DNA of 64,000 nucleotides from Maylandia zebra (Eukaryota > Chordata > Actinopteri > Cichliformes > Cichlidae), in contig NC_135187.1 of assembly GCF_041146795.1 (NCBI RefSeq), positions 16,878,556-16,942,555 of the forward strand, read 5' to 3'. Position numbers and translations under genes: made by a program. Positions 1-30,498 of this stretch are shown here, piece by piece; position 1 is the first letter of the stretch, and each line of letters begins with the position of its first letter. The notes below the pieces were generated by a model, which saw only the letters and a program-made list of their open reading frames with translations, did no database searches and had not been told where the DNA came from.

Positions 1-638
1 TACAACAAAGTGAACCTTTAATAAAATGACTTAACAATTCATCATTGGAGCATACATTCATTGGTTTACAATTCATCCAGCAGCTTGGAAATGGCTATCA
101 AAATGTCACTTTTTTTTTACTGAAACAATTACGAAATTATGATGAATTAAAATGAGAATATGCAGTAATAACCAGGCAGACACGACCGAGGACGATTTAC
201 GCTCTGAGCACTTATGGATAAAGATTCACAGTCCCCGTTTCCATTCAGCGCTCAAAGCACTAATTAAGAAGACGAGGTCAGTTTTGTCACCGCTGTAACT
301 TCAGCAAACACTGTGCATTTATCTCGAGCGATCAATCCACCAAAGCTAAAGCGTAAAGAGACAAGAGCGGGCAGCAAGAAATACTCCAATACGCCAGTTT
401 GTTCAGGGAAGCTGAATAAGAAGCCATCTCCTTTTACAACTTTTCATCGTTCACAGGTCGTACAGGTCTGCTGTGACATGTATTCGAAGACGAGCACACC
501 GGACTCGACCCGGCCTGTTAAAGAATTAATAGACAAGTGCTTCATGTTGGTCACGTGAAATCATCCGTTGCTGTCAGACTGAGACGAGAGCAGAGCCGGC
601 ACAGGGTTGAAGAGTTTAGTATCCATGTCGACGACCAC
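1..638 (-). other. znf706: Probable znf706 3'UTR
   Basis: This stretch follows the znf706 stop codon on the minus strand and has no other credible gene. An ATTAAA-type poly(A) signal read on the minus strand lies at about 17-22. The UTR may therefore end near the window edge or continue outside it. A short open frame on the plus strand (313-558) has no recognisable features. Confidence 0.4.
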
Positions 639-734
639 CTATGCCTCCACTCCCTCTAACTCAGGGGGCAGAGGGGATTTTGGGTGTTTGCTCTCAAAGT
701 GCTGCTTGAAGGTTTTGGGGTCCGGCATCTGAGA
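639..734 (-). CDS. znf706: znf706 last coding exon
   Basis: Encodes residues 46-76, SQMPDPKTFKQHFESKHPK and the acidic tail, followed by TAG at 639-641. It supplies the two zinc-binding histidines. The intron to the previous exon is only 125 bp. Confidence 0.93.
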   Translation of the reverse strand, partial: SQMPDPKTFKQHFESKHPKSPLPPELEGVEA

Positions 735-994
735 CTGTGAGAAGAAATGAAACATCCAACAGCTGTTAAAGGAAAGGAGGATTTGGAGGAAAAGGCACTG
801 CATTTGGTTTCAAATATGACTCCCACCCTCATTTGGGAGTTCTGAGGGGTCATACTTACTCTGCACACAGCGCAGGTGAATACGAGCGCTGCCTTGGCCG
901 CCGTCTTTTGATCGTGACCTTTGGCCTTCTTCATCTCCGCCTGCTTCTTGGCGTTTTTCTGCTGGGACTGAATCTTCTGATGCCCTCGTGCCAT
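639..994 (-). CDS. znf706: znf706, zinc finger protein 706 (complete coding region, two coding exons)
   Basis: The coding parts join as 994-860 and 734-639 (135 + 96 nt), giving 76 aa and a stop, which is the usual length of vertebrate ZNF706. The start MARGHQKIQSQQKNAKKQ is the family N-terminus: basic, low-complexity and SERF-like. One C2H2 finger is split by the intron: C41, C44, H57 and H62 (C-x2-C-x12-H-x4-H). The tail is KSPLPPELEGVEA. The donor is AGA/GTAAGT and the acceptor CACAG/TCTCAG. The ATG has A at -3 and G at +4. An AG acceptor lies one base before the ATG, so the 5'UTR is in an upstream exon. Family knowledge: a small conserved protein linked to transcriptional control of pluripotency genes and to amyloid modulation. 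Its location upstream of grhl2 on the opposite strand agrees with tetrapod synteny. Confidence 0.95.
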
Positions 995-995
995 G
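860..995 (-). CDS. znf706: znf706 first coding exon
   Basis: Encodes residues 1-45 (MARG to CAVCR), including both zinc-binding cysteines. It starts one base 5' of the ATG after a CCCAG acceptor and ends at AGA/GTAAGT in phase 0. Confidence 0.93.
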
Positions 996-1193
996 CTGGG
1001 AATGCAGAGAGAGGAAGATGTAAGGACAGAATACTTATGCATGAGCAATCAGTAAGTAAACAACTAATTACGGTTATTTTTGTGTGTAAGGAGCAGCTTA
1101 ATAATACCATGTTTGCTCATAAACAATTAGAAAACAGTGATCAATCAAGGACAGTGCAAGGACTTCCTTAAATGCAGTTTAGGGTTTAATGCA

Positions 1194-1541
1194 GCAGTGT
1201 CAAACATAAGGCCTGGGGGTCAAAAGAGGCCTGGCACAGACTCAAACGAGCCCACTGAATGGCTTTGGAAAATGTGAAGTATGGCATAAATTTTGGACTT
1301 TTAACTGTATTTTAAGTTTCAGTTTTACAGCATTACCTTCACTGATAAACATCACCCTAATGGTCATATTACACCAAATTAAGTTATAGATAAACAATCA
1401 CATGACATTTTTACGGTCTACTATAGATAGTAAGTAGTTAAACTTCTTTATGCTGACAGAAACACTGATTTCACTGCTTCGGCCCACTTAAGATCAACAC
1501 GAGCTTTATGTGGCCCACAATGTAAAATAAGTTTGACAGTA
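1194..1541. mobile_element. hAT-type MITE in znf706 intron
   Basis: A 348-bp element with terminal inverted repeats of the hAT kind: GCAGTGTCAAAC at the left end and TACTGTCAAAC read inward from the right. It is flanked by 8-bp repeats TTAATGCA (1186-1193) and TTAGTGCA (1542-1549), 7 of 8 identical, as expected for a hAT target duplication. The subterminal 'ggcctggggg' and 'ggcccac' pieces resemble fish repeats of the 'tcaaactcatgggccac' type. It has no coding capacity. Confidence 0.75.
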
Positions 1542-2022
1542 TTAGTGCACTAAACATTACAAACACTTACCATTGTGATTTTCTCATTTCAAAGAGAAAG
1601 TAACTTTCCCCCTTTTTGGGGGACCAGGACCAGGTTTGTCAGCTTTATGCTACAAGGTAATTACATTTTGGCATTTTTACAAGCTTTACAACCAAAGGAA
1701 CAAGTTTTCTCATGCTCTTACAGGCTTTTAAATGTTGATCTTAGCTTTAATTGACTAGTTTAGCCTGTTCTCTGCAGATCAGATTGTCAGTGAGTGAGAA
1801 CCTTGCTTGATAACGGTTTGGGTGGATACCAGTAAAGGTTTGGTTATGTAACCAAGATGTCTGTCGAGGCTCATAACTACAGGACAAACAGTCACTGAGT
1901 GTGTGGTACCTTTAACCCATAGACCAAAAATAAGGTTCTGCTGAACAACAACACAATGCTGGGCCACAAAAAAAAAGCAACAGATTTTATCATTTAGATT
2001 GCTTTTAGGGGGCAGAAATACA

Positions 2023-2023
2023 C

Positions 2024-2076
<53 letters not shown>
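2023..2076. repeat. C18 homopolymer followed by (AC)18
   Basis: Eighteen C residues (2023-2040) run directly into about 18 AC dinucleotides (2041-2076). A compound simple repeat, likely length-polymorphic and error-prone in assembly. Confidence 0.95.
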
Positions 2077-2078
<2 letters not shown>

Positions 2079-2399
2079 TGACTGACAGACTGCACTGTGG
2101 GGGTCCAGGGACTTGGTAATGTGGCCTTGCTCACTAGACGCTTCCATAAATAGCCCTCTGTTGGTCAGCAATGTTGTGAAGTGTTGTAAAACCACGTTAA
2201 CACCATTTTTTTTAAACAAGCTGCTCTTTAAAAACTAAGTAGCTCCACTGGTTCCTGTTAGTTAGTCATTAAAAATGGCTAATGTCGGTGATATATTTAC
2301 TCAGCTCTTACTGCTTTTTGAGGTTTCGTCGTTTGTCTGCTGCTCTCCTCTGTTTTACAACACAATTTGCAAGTTAACGTCACTTTGTCTTCACTAATC

Positions 2400-2720
2400 C
2401 AGCTGCTAGCTGACAGTTGGTAGCGTTTACACTGTACGTGCTATTCGTGTTAGCTTCGCCGACCGGTTTAACCATATGAAGATTTCACTGCTCGCCGGGA
2501 GTAGCATTCTTACAGACAAGCTATATACTCTTATATTATAGCGAATAAATGTTTACAGAGATAAGAGCCCTTACCTTTTAAAAATGGGAGTACGTGTCGT
2601 TTGCTAGGTGCCTGCACACTCAAATGTGACAGCTGCACAGTTCACACTAACAGGTGAACGTCACGCTCTGTTCATTGACCATGACAAGAGTCGGTAATTA
2701 TATACTTTCACTGATTTTAG
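2400..2720 (-). promoter_or_regulatory. znf706: Candidate znf706 promoter and 5' non-coding exon
   Basis: On the minus strand an AAAAG/GTAAGG donor ends a possible exon at 2575, and the surrounding 300 bp are richer in CpG than the flanks (for example tcgccgaccgg). It could hold the 5'UTR exon that the znf706 coding exon needs. A second candidate donor (GGAG/GTAAGA) ends at 6355. Neither can be proved without transcript data. Confidence 0.3.
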
Positions 2721-3480
2721 CGACTAAAAATGTTTACTTAAGAGACTGTATTTGGACAAAAATTATAAAAACAAAATACAAGATAAAACATTTTCTCATC
2801 GTATATAAAACTGCATTGCGAATTACAGGATAAGGTAATAATCAGTCATTAAAGATATCAGAAGTGCACCTGTGCTCGTTTGTTCATTAAGTATCATTGT
2901 AACATAATATACCATAAAAGTCCTCTTCGTGGTCAGCCAAAATTCTTTTTCTGAGATGCAGAAAGTAAAGGAACAGCATACGAGGTTAACCAAATCTAAA
3001 TAAAAGGTGAGCTGATATGTACAAATATTGAAGGGATCCCTGAATGCACCGTTGTTCAAATCGACGTGCTGAAGACACAGAATGTTGCCACTGTCGCCCC
3101 CTAGTGTCTGAATTACAGAGGTACAAGTGTTTAGATCAGTCACTGTAGTTTCATGTACAGGATTCCACACCAACACTGACTGAGAAATCAAGTCAAGCTT
3201 TTTGATTTAAACATAATATGATGGGCCTTGAGTTAAAATTCATTGTGTACCCAGTTTTGTATCATTAATACTGATCTTTAGAGCACAAAAGTGCAAATAT
3301 TACGCTTGGGTTTTCATCTTCATTCATTTATTTTGTGAAAATAAATTTTGTGAAAATGTAAAAGTAATCGTTTCACATAATTGGACTTATTTTATTACCA
3401 TTAATTAAAATTGGACATTAGTCAAAATTGGACATTATTCCTCTGTACTGACACATGGTAATCTTACTATTGTATACACT
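2720..3480. other. Intergenic DNA without recognisable feature
   Basis: AT-rich sequence. A 122-aa open frame on the minus strand (2823-3191) has no family resemblance, no splice context and low-complexity AT-driven composition. I do not call a gene here. Confidence 0.5.
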
Positions 3481-4260
3481 GCTCAAAAAGAATAAAATCT
3501 TGATGAATGAAATATTCAAATAGAAAATCTTTATTTACAATATTTAATTTGTTGTGAGCAAATGAAGAATAATTATCAACGTCTGCATTTTCAACTCTAA
3601 ATCATCAACCTTGAAAAGTTTTCCCTGTAAAGTTTTCCCTTAAGCTGTGAAAATTATGAAAATGGGAAGCAGGCGCAGCAATTTATTGAAACATCTGTAA
3701 ACACATATGGAAATACAAGATAAAAGGCAGAAACAGTGTTTGTACAACTCCATCGAATTGAATGTCAGTAAGTTGAAGAACAAAGATGTTCATACCAAAG
3801 TATGAACATCTTTGTTCTTCAACACAGCCTGAACTCTCTTAGCCAAAATTTCTTGCAATTTCTTGAGGAGTAGTTCTCCAGCTTCTTGAAGGACTCTCAT
3901 CCAGACCTCATCTATGTACAGTCACAATGATTTCAATCAAACATTTCAGCAGTCTGTAACTCTGTTACCACTGATTTTCAGCCATACTTCCTTCCCCTGA
4001 GACCATTTCTGATGAGCCTTCAGTAAACAGATGGATCAACTGAAGGTCCAGATCTATCTGCTGGATTTTCTTCCTGTTTTTTAAGAACACGACTTTCAGA
4101 TACTGCTCATCTCCTGTAGATTTTTTAGGTCTGCCACTTCTTCTTTGCCCTCCACTTATCCGGGTTCCTCTAATTTGTTGAGGCCACACTCCACACCATA
4201 CAGAGATATGCCAGGTTTTCAGCTGGTGGTGCTGATGGTGCTATTTTATATATGTCAGGT
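3480..4260 (-). mobile_element. Decayed Tc1/mariner-type transposon
   Basis: Read on the minus strand, 4189-3965 contains a piece like the Tc1 transposase DNA-binding domain (RRSGRPKKSTGDEQYLK, with the typical GRP linker and a following NRKK stretch). Further along, around 3860-3780, comes the typical end of the catalytic domain (AKRVQAVLKNKD). The segment between, which should carry most of the DDE domain, is missing. The left edge begins with a 'cactgctcaaaaa' motif often seen at Tc1-like ends in fish. Non-functional; boundaries are approximate. Confidence 0.6.
3772..3823. repeat. Perfect 24-bp inverted repeat with 4-nt loop
   Basis: Arms 3772-3795 and 3800-3823 are exact reverse complements around the loop CAAA. 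It lies in the 3' coding remnant of the Tc1-like element; one arm is the original sequence, the other a fold-back copy. Confidence 0.95.
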
Positions 4261-4264
4261 CAGG

Positions 4265-6900
4265 TAACACTTCATAATAAGGTCCATCACTAAGGGCGTA
4301 ATTCACCTGTAATTAAATGGAATTTCAACGCACTTTATTTGAAATAACAATGTAATTATATTTACCTTAAATACTCAAAAAATAAAAACTCAAATACTTA
4401 CACTAGAATAAAGGGGTAAGCTGTGATATTTTCATTTTGCTGTAATTATTATGAAGTGTTTCATCACTGGTGTTGTCTCTTCTCTGTGTCTTTCACTGGG
4501 ATTACAGGTGGACGTTTGCTTGCTACACAAGCAAACAGTTGGTACAGAAAGAGTCCCAAAATCTCCACAGTAAAAGAAATGAGCTCCCTCAGAAAAACAC
4601 TAGGGGGCCTCTTTGGAGGAGGAACCGGCCGTGCTCCACAGTGAACACTTGTATGATGTGTGGAGGAATTTGTTAGTGTGCCACCAGCGTCCACTAACAC
4701 TGGAACGCACATGATACCAGGAGTAAAATTTAACATCCTGACGTGTCATCGTAACAATCTCACCTCAAAGGTTTGCTGCACTTTTACATTTATCATACAT
4801 ATTTTAACCACGCAGTGCTATGCAAACACTGCAGCAGCACGGCCTGTACGCACCATCATGTGGTTCACTGTGCTGCATTAGATGTTTATCTCTTCTGTCG
4901 TTGACACTGGTCACAGTGAAGCTGTTCACCGCCACTCGTTATTTGACTAAATTCAGCTAATATGTAAATGTTCTGCAACTGCAGTCATCACACGATGGAT
5001 ATGCAGACAAGTTGTCTCGATAACACCAAATTATTAATAAGAGTGTGAATAAAAAAACAGGAAAAAACCTGCTGTTTGTGTGTTTTTGTTCATTTCATCA
5101 CATTAGAGTAATCCAGCCACTGTGTTTGGGTAGGAGAGAGAGAGGAGGATCTATTTTTATCCACTATCAGGCACTATGGTCCATTTTCCTGTTGGAGATC
5201 ATCTCAACAGGTGTCATGAATTTCTTGAGAGAAATATTATCATTGTGAGAAAAGCCTCCAGCAGGCCTGTTGCGCACCCCCTCCACCTCCCCATACCAAG
5301 AAAAGAGAGATAATCTTTTCAGTCTTTTGTGAAAAGAGGGAAATATCTCTCAAGAGAGAAGGATGTGATTATGCTTTGAGAAGGGGGGCAGACAGTAAAA
5401 GAAAGAAAAGCGTGTGTAGGGGGTGGGTTGACAAAAGCCACACATTGCTCAGATTCCCCCACCCTGGAGGATTTTGTGCAGGGACTTGCTAGCTTAGGTT
5501 TGGGGTGGGGTTCTCCAGCCTTAGGGGCTGTGTGAAAGCAAATCTTCCAGGTGTCATCTTCAACAGTGGAGGAGAATATTATCTGGCTGTCCATTGTGAG
5601 TATGAATAAGCAGGGTTTGCCACAGACAGCAAGAGATGTGTTTTTTTTCTCCTCCATTTGGGTCTTCTCCTCCCACCATGAGGGCTTTCCTTCCTCACAC
5701 CCAGATCATGGTGTAAATTACTTTTTTGCTATGTTGCTGTCAAATGTTTACTTTTTTTGGTTGTTTATACACTTTATACGAGGTTAAGCAGAATTAAGAA
5801 GAAAAATAAAAGAGGCTGGCAGCAAAACCGCACACAGAGGGAGAAACGTCCCCTGTCAGAGGTGAACAAGGCCTCCTTTTCTCCTCTGGAGGCTGTTTAG
5901 TGTAGAGGAAGTTGGATTTCATCTTCCCCATTAGCCACTTCCTCTCACTGCTCCCCCTTTCGCGCTTTCCCTTTTTTTCCGAACCAACAGGTTTAGCCGC
6001 AGTCCACACCACGGCTCGCATCACTGTGACATGCCACAATGTTGCCAGACCAGTCAGGCTGTACACAAGCGGTGACACAGTCACAACAAATCCACTAGCC
6101 GACAACTTTCACTGCTGCTTCAGCAACCCGGCTTTATTGATGTAAACAACACGGGAAGCGCTCGGAAGGTTATTTCACGGCAAGAAAAGAAAGAAGAAGA
6201 AAGAGACATCAACCCGATTAAAGATTAAACCGCCGATATCAACCCACTCTGAGGAAACGAGTGTTTCTGTTCATTGTTTCATTAAAACTGATTCCGAGAA
6301 ATCACATCACAAGGGCATATCATGCCTTCGGGGAGAGGGAAGTTAATTTCTTACCTCCGCGCAGTCACACACGCCTACATCCTCGCAGAGTGCAGCTGAA
6401 GGAGAGGTGAGGTCTTGGGTCAGGCAGACATAAGCTGGTCAAACAGAGGCTGATTGTGAAGGTGGTGACAGCTCACCAGCAGCAGCTCTCTGATATTTCA
6501 ACTGTGACCGTTGGTGAACGGAGTCAGCAGCACTGGAAGGCAGCTTTAGCACAAATTTAAAGGAATTTGTAGTTTATCAGACAAAGCAGATCTTTTTTAC
6601 GGTCCTGGAAGTTACCAAAATCTGACAATGTGAAACTGAGGTTTGTACATTGCACACGGTTAGTTTAAAGTGCTCTGACAGACTAATTAAAGGGTAGAAA
6701 GAGGGTAAGTAAATAGGTTGGAGACTATGGCACACACACACACACGGACACACACAAAGAAATACTGAAGGATTAAAAAATGAAATATGTGAAGAGCAGT
6801 TTATAAGGACAACAAAATGTTTTTATGAAAGTTTTGGACAGTTTTATTAACTATAATCCTTTAGAGACCAGATACCAGTAGAGCGCTGGTTATTTACAGA
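4265..6900. other. Intergenic stretch with short repeat pieces, no gene called
   Basis: At 4265-4340 there is a fragment of a fish repeat recognisable by 'taacacttcataataaggtcc'. The region 5400-6500 is more balanced in GC. It includes a possible minus-strand splice donor (GGAG/GTAAGA) at 6355/6354 that could end a distal znf706 5'UTR exon. Open frames here (up to 112 aa) have no recognisable domains. A short CA tract lies at 6731-6745. Confidence 0.4.
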
Positions 6901-6914
6901 GTTATCAGAAATTC

Positions 6915-7130
6915 AGCGAATCGATCCGTGGCTCACACACTGAAGTATCTTTTGGGCAGAAGTCCCAAATTTCCCCTAAAGCATCCATCAAGGAGTGAAT
7001 GTTACCAGAAGTGCTCACACAAAGAGAAAAGTGGTGTATGAATGTTTGGGTGATTGGGTGAATGTGACTTGTAGCAGGAAGCACTTTGCGTGCTCGAATT
7101 GAGTAAAAAGGCACTGTGTCAGTACCACTG
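6915..7130 (+). mobile_element. tRNA-derived SINE, 5'-truncated and decayed
   Basis: The order of diagnostic pieces matches the body and tail of a common teleost tRNA SINE: 'aatcgatccgtggctc', 'ctgaagtatcttttgggcag', 'gcatccatcaaggagtgaatg', 'gtgaatgtgacttgtag', 'gcactttgcgtgctcgaat' and 'gagtaaaaaggcact'. The A-box end of the tRNA head is missing. The copy at 28234-28412 belongs to the same family. Confidence 0.65.
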
Positions 7131-7639
7131 CAACGCTTTGTTTCATTACTGAGAAAAATTGGGCTTAAGGGTGGTTGGACTGCCTGCATGTGCTGCAGAC
7201 CATCAGAGCTGCAATGCTGGAGAAATTGTGGTTTCTAAGTTACCTCAAGGATCTTTTCTGTTGTGGTTTTGCAGTGTAGTGGTTTGCACAGTCACACATT
7301 CACCTAATGAGTGAAAATGCCCCGATTTGGTCCTGCGAGGTGTCTGGTGCAAAAACCTGCCAAATCAAAAATGCAGACTTAACTGCTCTGGTGACTCTTG
7401 GTGAATATGGGAGCAACTTAAAGTAGTAGTTTGAATGTCATTAGGCAAGCTGCAGAGGTTGGGAGTCTATCACACAAAGACAAAGAAACACTTCAAATTA
7501 GAATCACCAGTTAACCAGAGAAGTCTCTCAGTGGATTGTATGAGGGAAACCCACACGTCCAGAGCCTGCATCAATGACACCCACTGCATCAGCAGCACAG
7601 AGACACCTGGGACAGCTCGTTACACTGACAAAGTCAATC

Positions 7640-7765
7640 CATCCATTTTCTTAACTGCTTGTTCAATTGTGGGTGGCACCGTGTCCAGTGTGTACCCTTT
7701 AGGCCTATGATCCCCTCCAAACCTTGAACTGGATAACCAGAAGAAGCTTAATGGATGTCATCAGT
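7640..7765 (+). repeat. Decayed 3' tail of a fish retroelement-type repeat
   Basis: Contains degraded pieces of the abundant fish motif series 'gacctgtccagggtgtaccc ... gctccagcccccgcgaccc ... gataagcggaagaaaatgg': here 'ccgtgtccagtgtgtaccc', 'gatcccctccaaacc' and 'gaactggataaccagaaga'. A second, better-preserved copy lies at 61675-61795. The element class is not certain. Confidence 0.5.
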
Positions 7766-7769
7766 ATTA

Positions 7770-10341
7770 ATTCTGACACCAAAGCTAATATTATTCGAGC
7801 ACCCATGCTGCAGTCAACCTTATCCTCTATGTTTGGCTTCATTCATGTTCAAGCATGTGTTTGCAACCCCTCATGTCATTCATCCACCCCCTCCCTCCAC
7901 CTCTTCTTGATCTAACCTCCATCTGAATGTCAACATCCCCCCTCCTACATGCACACATACCCACACCCCTGTCTCCTTCTCAGCTGTGGGCTTCTCAACT
8001 CAAACAGGTAGACTCAGACACAAAATCCCAGCCAAGTCCAGACAAGCTGCTGCTCCTGCGAAAAAACGCCTGGAATGCAGGATACACCTTTCACCTCACA
8101 GTTGGACACACACACACACACACACAAACACACACGAAAAGTATGTGGTGGCTCGTGGCCCCTGACTTTCCAGTCTTGCTTTGGCCTGCTTGTGGCAGCT
8201 TGTACGTTAGCCCTCGCACGATTTCAGCTGTCATCTCGCCCCATGGCTGAGATTCCAGCAGGCGGGAGTCATGTAGGGGAAGGTAAAGATAAGAGAAAAG
8301 CTCATGTACAACCATTATTTTGATCTCACTCTGTTTTCTGTGCAGCGTTAATGAGTCGTGCATGGATTATGAGTCAACACAGACTTGGGTGCATTTAGGT
8401 AAAAGCCGCTCTTGTGTAATGTAACAGCCCTCGCTGTAATTTTGCACCTCTCTGGTGTTGTTGAATCTATTTCTTCTGTAATCACATGCATCTTAAAATG
8501 CAGCAATAAAGCTGGAAGGAGGTAGGCAACAGAGCTGAATAGAACATTTTTATTTCCTTCTTTTGTCTCTCTGTTGCTCTTTCACTCAGTCTGTGTGTTG
8601 TCAGAAGAAAGGGACCCCACCTGTATTTATCTAGCAGTCCCATTTACACACACACGTACACAGAGAGAGCTCAGCCAAGGCCCAGGTGCTCTGTAAAACA
8701 AATTGGACAAGGGAGGATAGTAATCACCAACAGGGCACGCAAACACACGCATCCTCAGACACACAAACAGGAACACACATGCACGCACACACACTGCTGA
8801 CGGTTTAACTGAATCTGAAACGTAATTTTTGGATTTCCATATAAAGGCGCCCGAAAGCATTCATAAGCAAAAGGCTGGCATGTTGTCATGCAAACACTTC
8901 CATCAAACCAGTTTGGAAACGTCTCCCCAGCCGTTTCTCAAGCTTCAACAAAACTCAGGTGCAGACTTAGACAACTGCTCGGGTTCGGAGGAGATGAAAC
9001 GTGATTTGTTTCCCCCTGAAATGCAAAGGAGAAAACAAAGGCAGCAGAAGAATTTCACTTTTTATACGCTTACTTAAATATTTATACCACTAATACTCTA
9101 TAATAACATATAGATATACAGGTCCTTCCTTTAAACTTCTCTTTGAGTAAAATAAAGGAGTTTTATACTTTAAGCTGTATCAGTAATGCAGATTAAACAG
9201 AATCACAGGTCTACTGGGATTTTCCTTATATATGAGCAACACTCAGCACAGAGTCATTGTCTCCCAGTTTATTGCTAATTTTTATGGAAATTTCCCAAAA
9301 TGGTAAATGATATAACTCAATGAGAGGTTAAAAAAACACAGGAAAATTAACAGTAAAAAAGTAGCATGGATAAAAATGCTTCAAACTGGTGCACTGAACT
9401 GTATTTTTACAGATTTTGACTGTGCACAGCACTGCATTTTTTGTGGGTAAATATGCACATTTTAAATAAAACACTTCTCAATCCTGCGACTAAAAACATA
9501 CAAAAAGATGTAACAATGTAAATTAAATTATACTAATTTTTGTTGATGTAAAAGCAAATTATGGTGAGGCTACTGTGAACATGTGTTACAGTCTTTGTAA
9601 CTCAGTAACTCTGTAAGAGCTAAGAAAAGCTAAGAAAAAGGGGGGAGGGGGGTGCAAATAAAAGGAAATCATTTTCAGCTGGATTCATATGTTTGACTCT
9701 CTGACACTCAGGACTTGGGAGAAAGATAGAAATGAGATATTCTTATAGTATGGGGTTAGATTACCTGTCATCATTCTCTTTTACTTAGACTTCATGGTAT
9801 TAAATTCATTAATGCATTACACATTAAAACTCATGTCCAGGGGGTCAAAACCTAAAAATAGAAGAAGCTGTAAATCTGTTTACAGCGTTATCTGTTTAAA
9901 ATCTTAAACTATTTTACCATTTATTCAGCTTTCAAAAATAACATATATCACAATTGTGCTCAAATAATTAATTTCCTACCACTTATCCTGTTTCTCTTTG
10001 ACCAAACAAGTCGACATATTGTTTATATAGTATAGTTTTATTTGCTGTGTCTCTGCTCTGTGAATGGACACTTGTGTCCATCAACCGTCTTCATTAAAAA
10101 AAGAAAAATGAAGTTTTATATTCAGCAATTATAGATTGTTTGCACCCCACCTGACCACTTCCACAGTCATTGTATGACACACACACACACACACAGAGAC
10201 ACACACACACTGTTTGCTCTGGCAGGGTATTCCTAAACACTGGGATCTCCTTATACAATAGCTTCATTAAGGGGACAATGGCATTGTGTCAGCTAATGAC
10301 AGGGCTCCTCCCTGCCTTCGCTCTGCTCTGAGATTACCTGG

Positions 10342-10375
<34 letters not shown>

Positions 10376-10600
10376 TCACTATTGAAATCTGAGGGGTCAG
10401 AAGTAAAATCAGCCGATGGGGGAATGAAAGACAGCCTGAGGGAGTGAGTGGCCAGTTCGAGGCTGTGCAGTCACGCCTCGAGTCCTCCTGTTTCAAACAT
10501 AATCAATCATAACAGAATCAAATCATATCTGAAGCCGTAAAAATCCGTAAATCTAATCTGTTTCCTGTGTGTCTTCGTTTTCTGTGTCACTGCGGCGTCT
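7770..10600. other. Distal grhl2 upstream region with CA microsatellites
   Basis: No gene recognised. CA tracts lie at about 8106-8126, 10177-10210 (interrupted) and 10343-10372. Open frames over these tracts translate to alternating C/V or H/T and are artefacts. A Grainyhead-type octamer AACCAGTT occurs at 8906-8913. Confidence 0.5.
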
Positions 10601-11092
10601 TTGCTTCGCTCGCAGGTAAGGTGGGCCTCTACCTGCCCCCAGCAGCCAATCGGATCTCCTCTCCCCTCGACAGCAGCCAATCAGCGGGCAGACTCGCCCT
10701 CAGCCTCAATTGTTCCACTGTGAAAGAATTCAGAGCCACAAAGTTGACCGGCTGCCATTAAAAGAGAGTCATGGCAAATATCGCAATGCGCTAAGTATGA
10801 CACGCTGATGTTTGTCACCGTAATCTACGTTTAAGGTGAGCGAGAGAGACGCAGAGGGATTGGCTGCTGCCTTACCTGCCCAGGTGGAAGGAGCGGAGGA
10901 GAGGCAAGCCAAACACAAACACAGGGAGAGAGAGAGAGGAGAGAGAGGGAGAGAGGGGCAGGGAGAAAAGAAGCGGGGCGAGAAAAAGTCGACTTACCTG
11001 TAGCCCAACTTCTGGCAACTCACTCTCACTCTATTACCTGCTCCGACTTGAAAGTCCAGTTTCACAAGGAAGAATCGTAGAGGAAGCTAAAT
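10600..11092 (+). promoter_or_regulatory. grhl2: grhl2 promoter and 5'UTR region
   Basis: GC-richer stretch directly 5' of the first coding exon. Three copies of CAGCAGCCAATC, an NF-Y-type CCAAT box, lie at 10640-10651, 10671-10682 and, inverted, 10858-10869. Six CAGGTA/CAGGTG hexamers, the two-handed zinc-finger (ZEB) type, lie at 10613, 10630 (inverted), 10873 (inverted), 10881, 10995 (inverted) and 11035 (inverted). A GA-rich tract lies at about 10922-10965. No clear TATA box is seen. CAG/GTAAGG at 10613-10618 could alternatively be the donor of a non-coding first exon. The start site is inferred from position only. Confidence 0.6.

Positions 11093-30498
<19,406 letters not shown>

Noticed and set aside
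1779-2219. 146-aa open frame on the minus strand
   Set aside because: Runs through the C18/(AC)18 simple repeat; the translation is G- and CV-rich low complexity.
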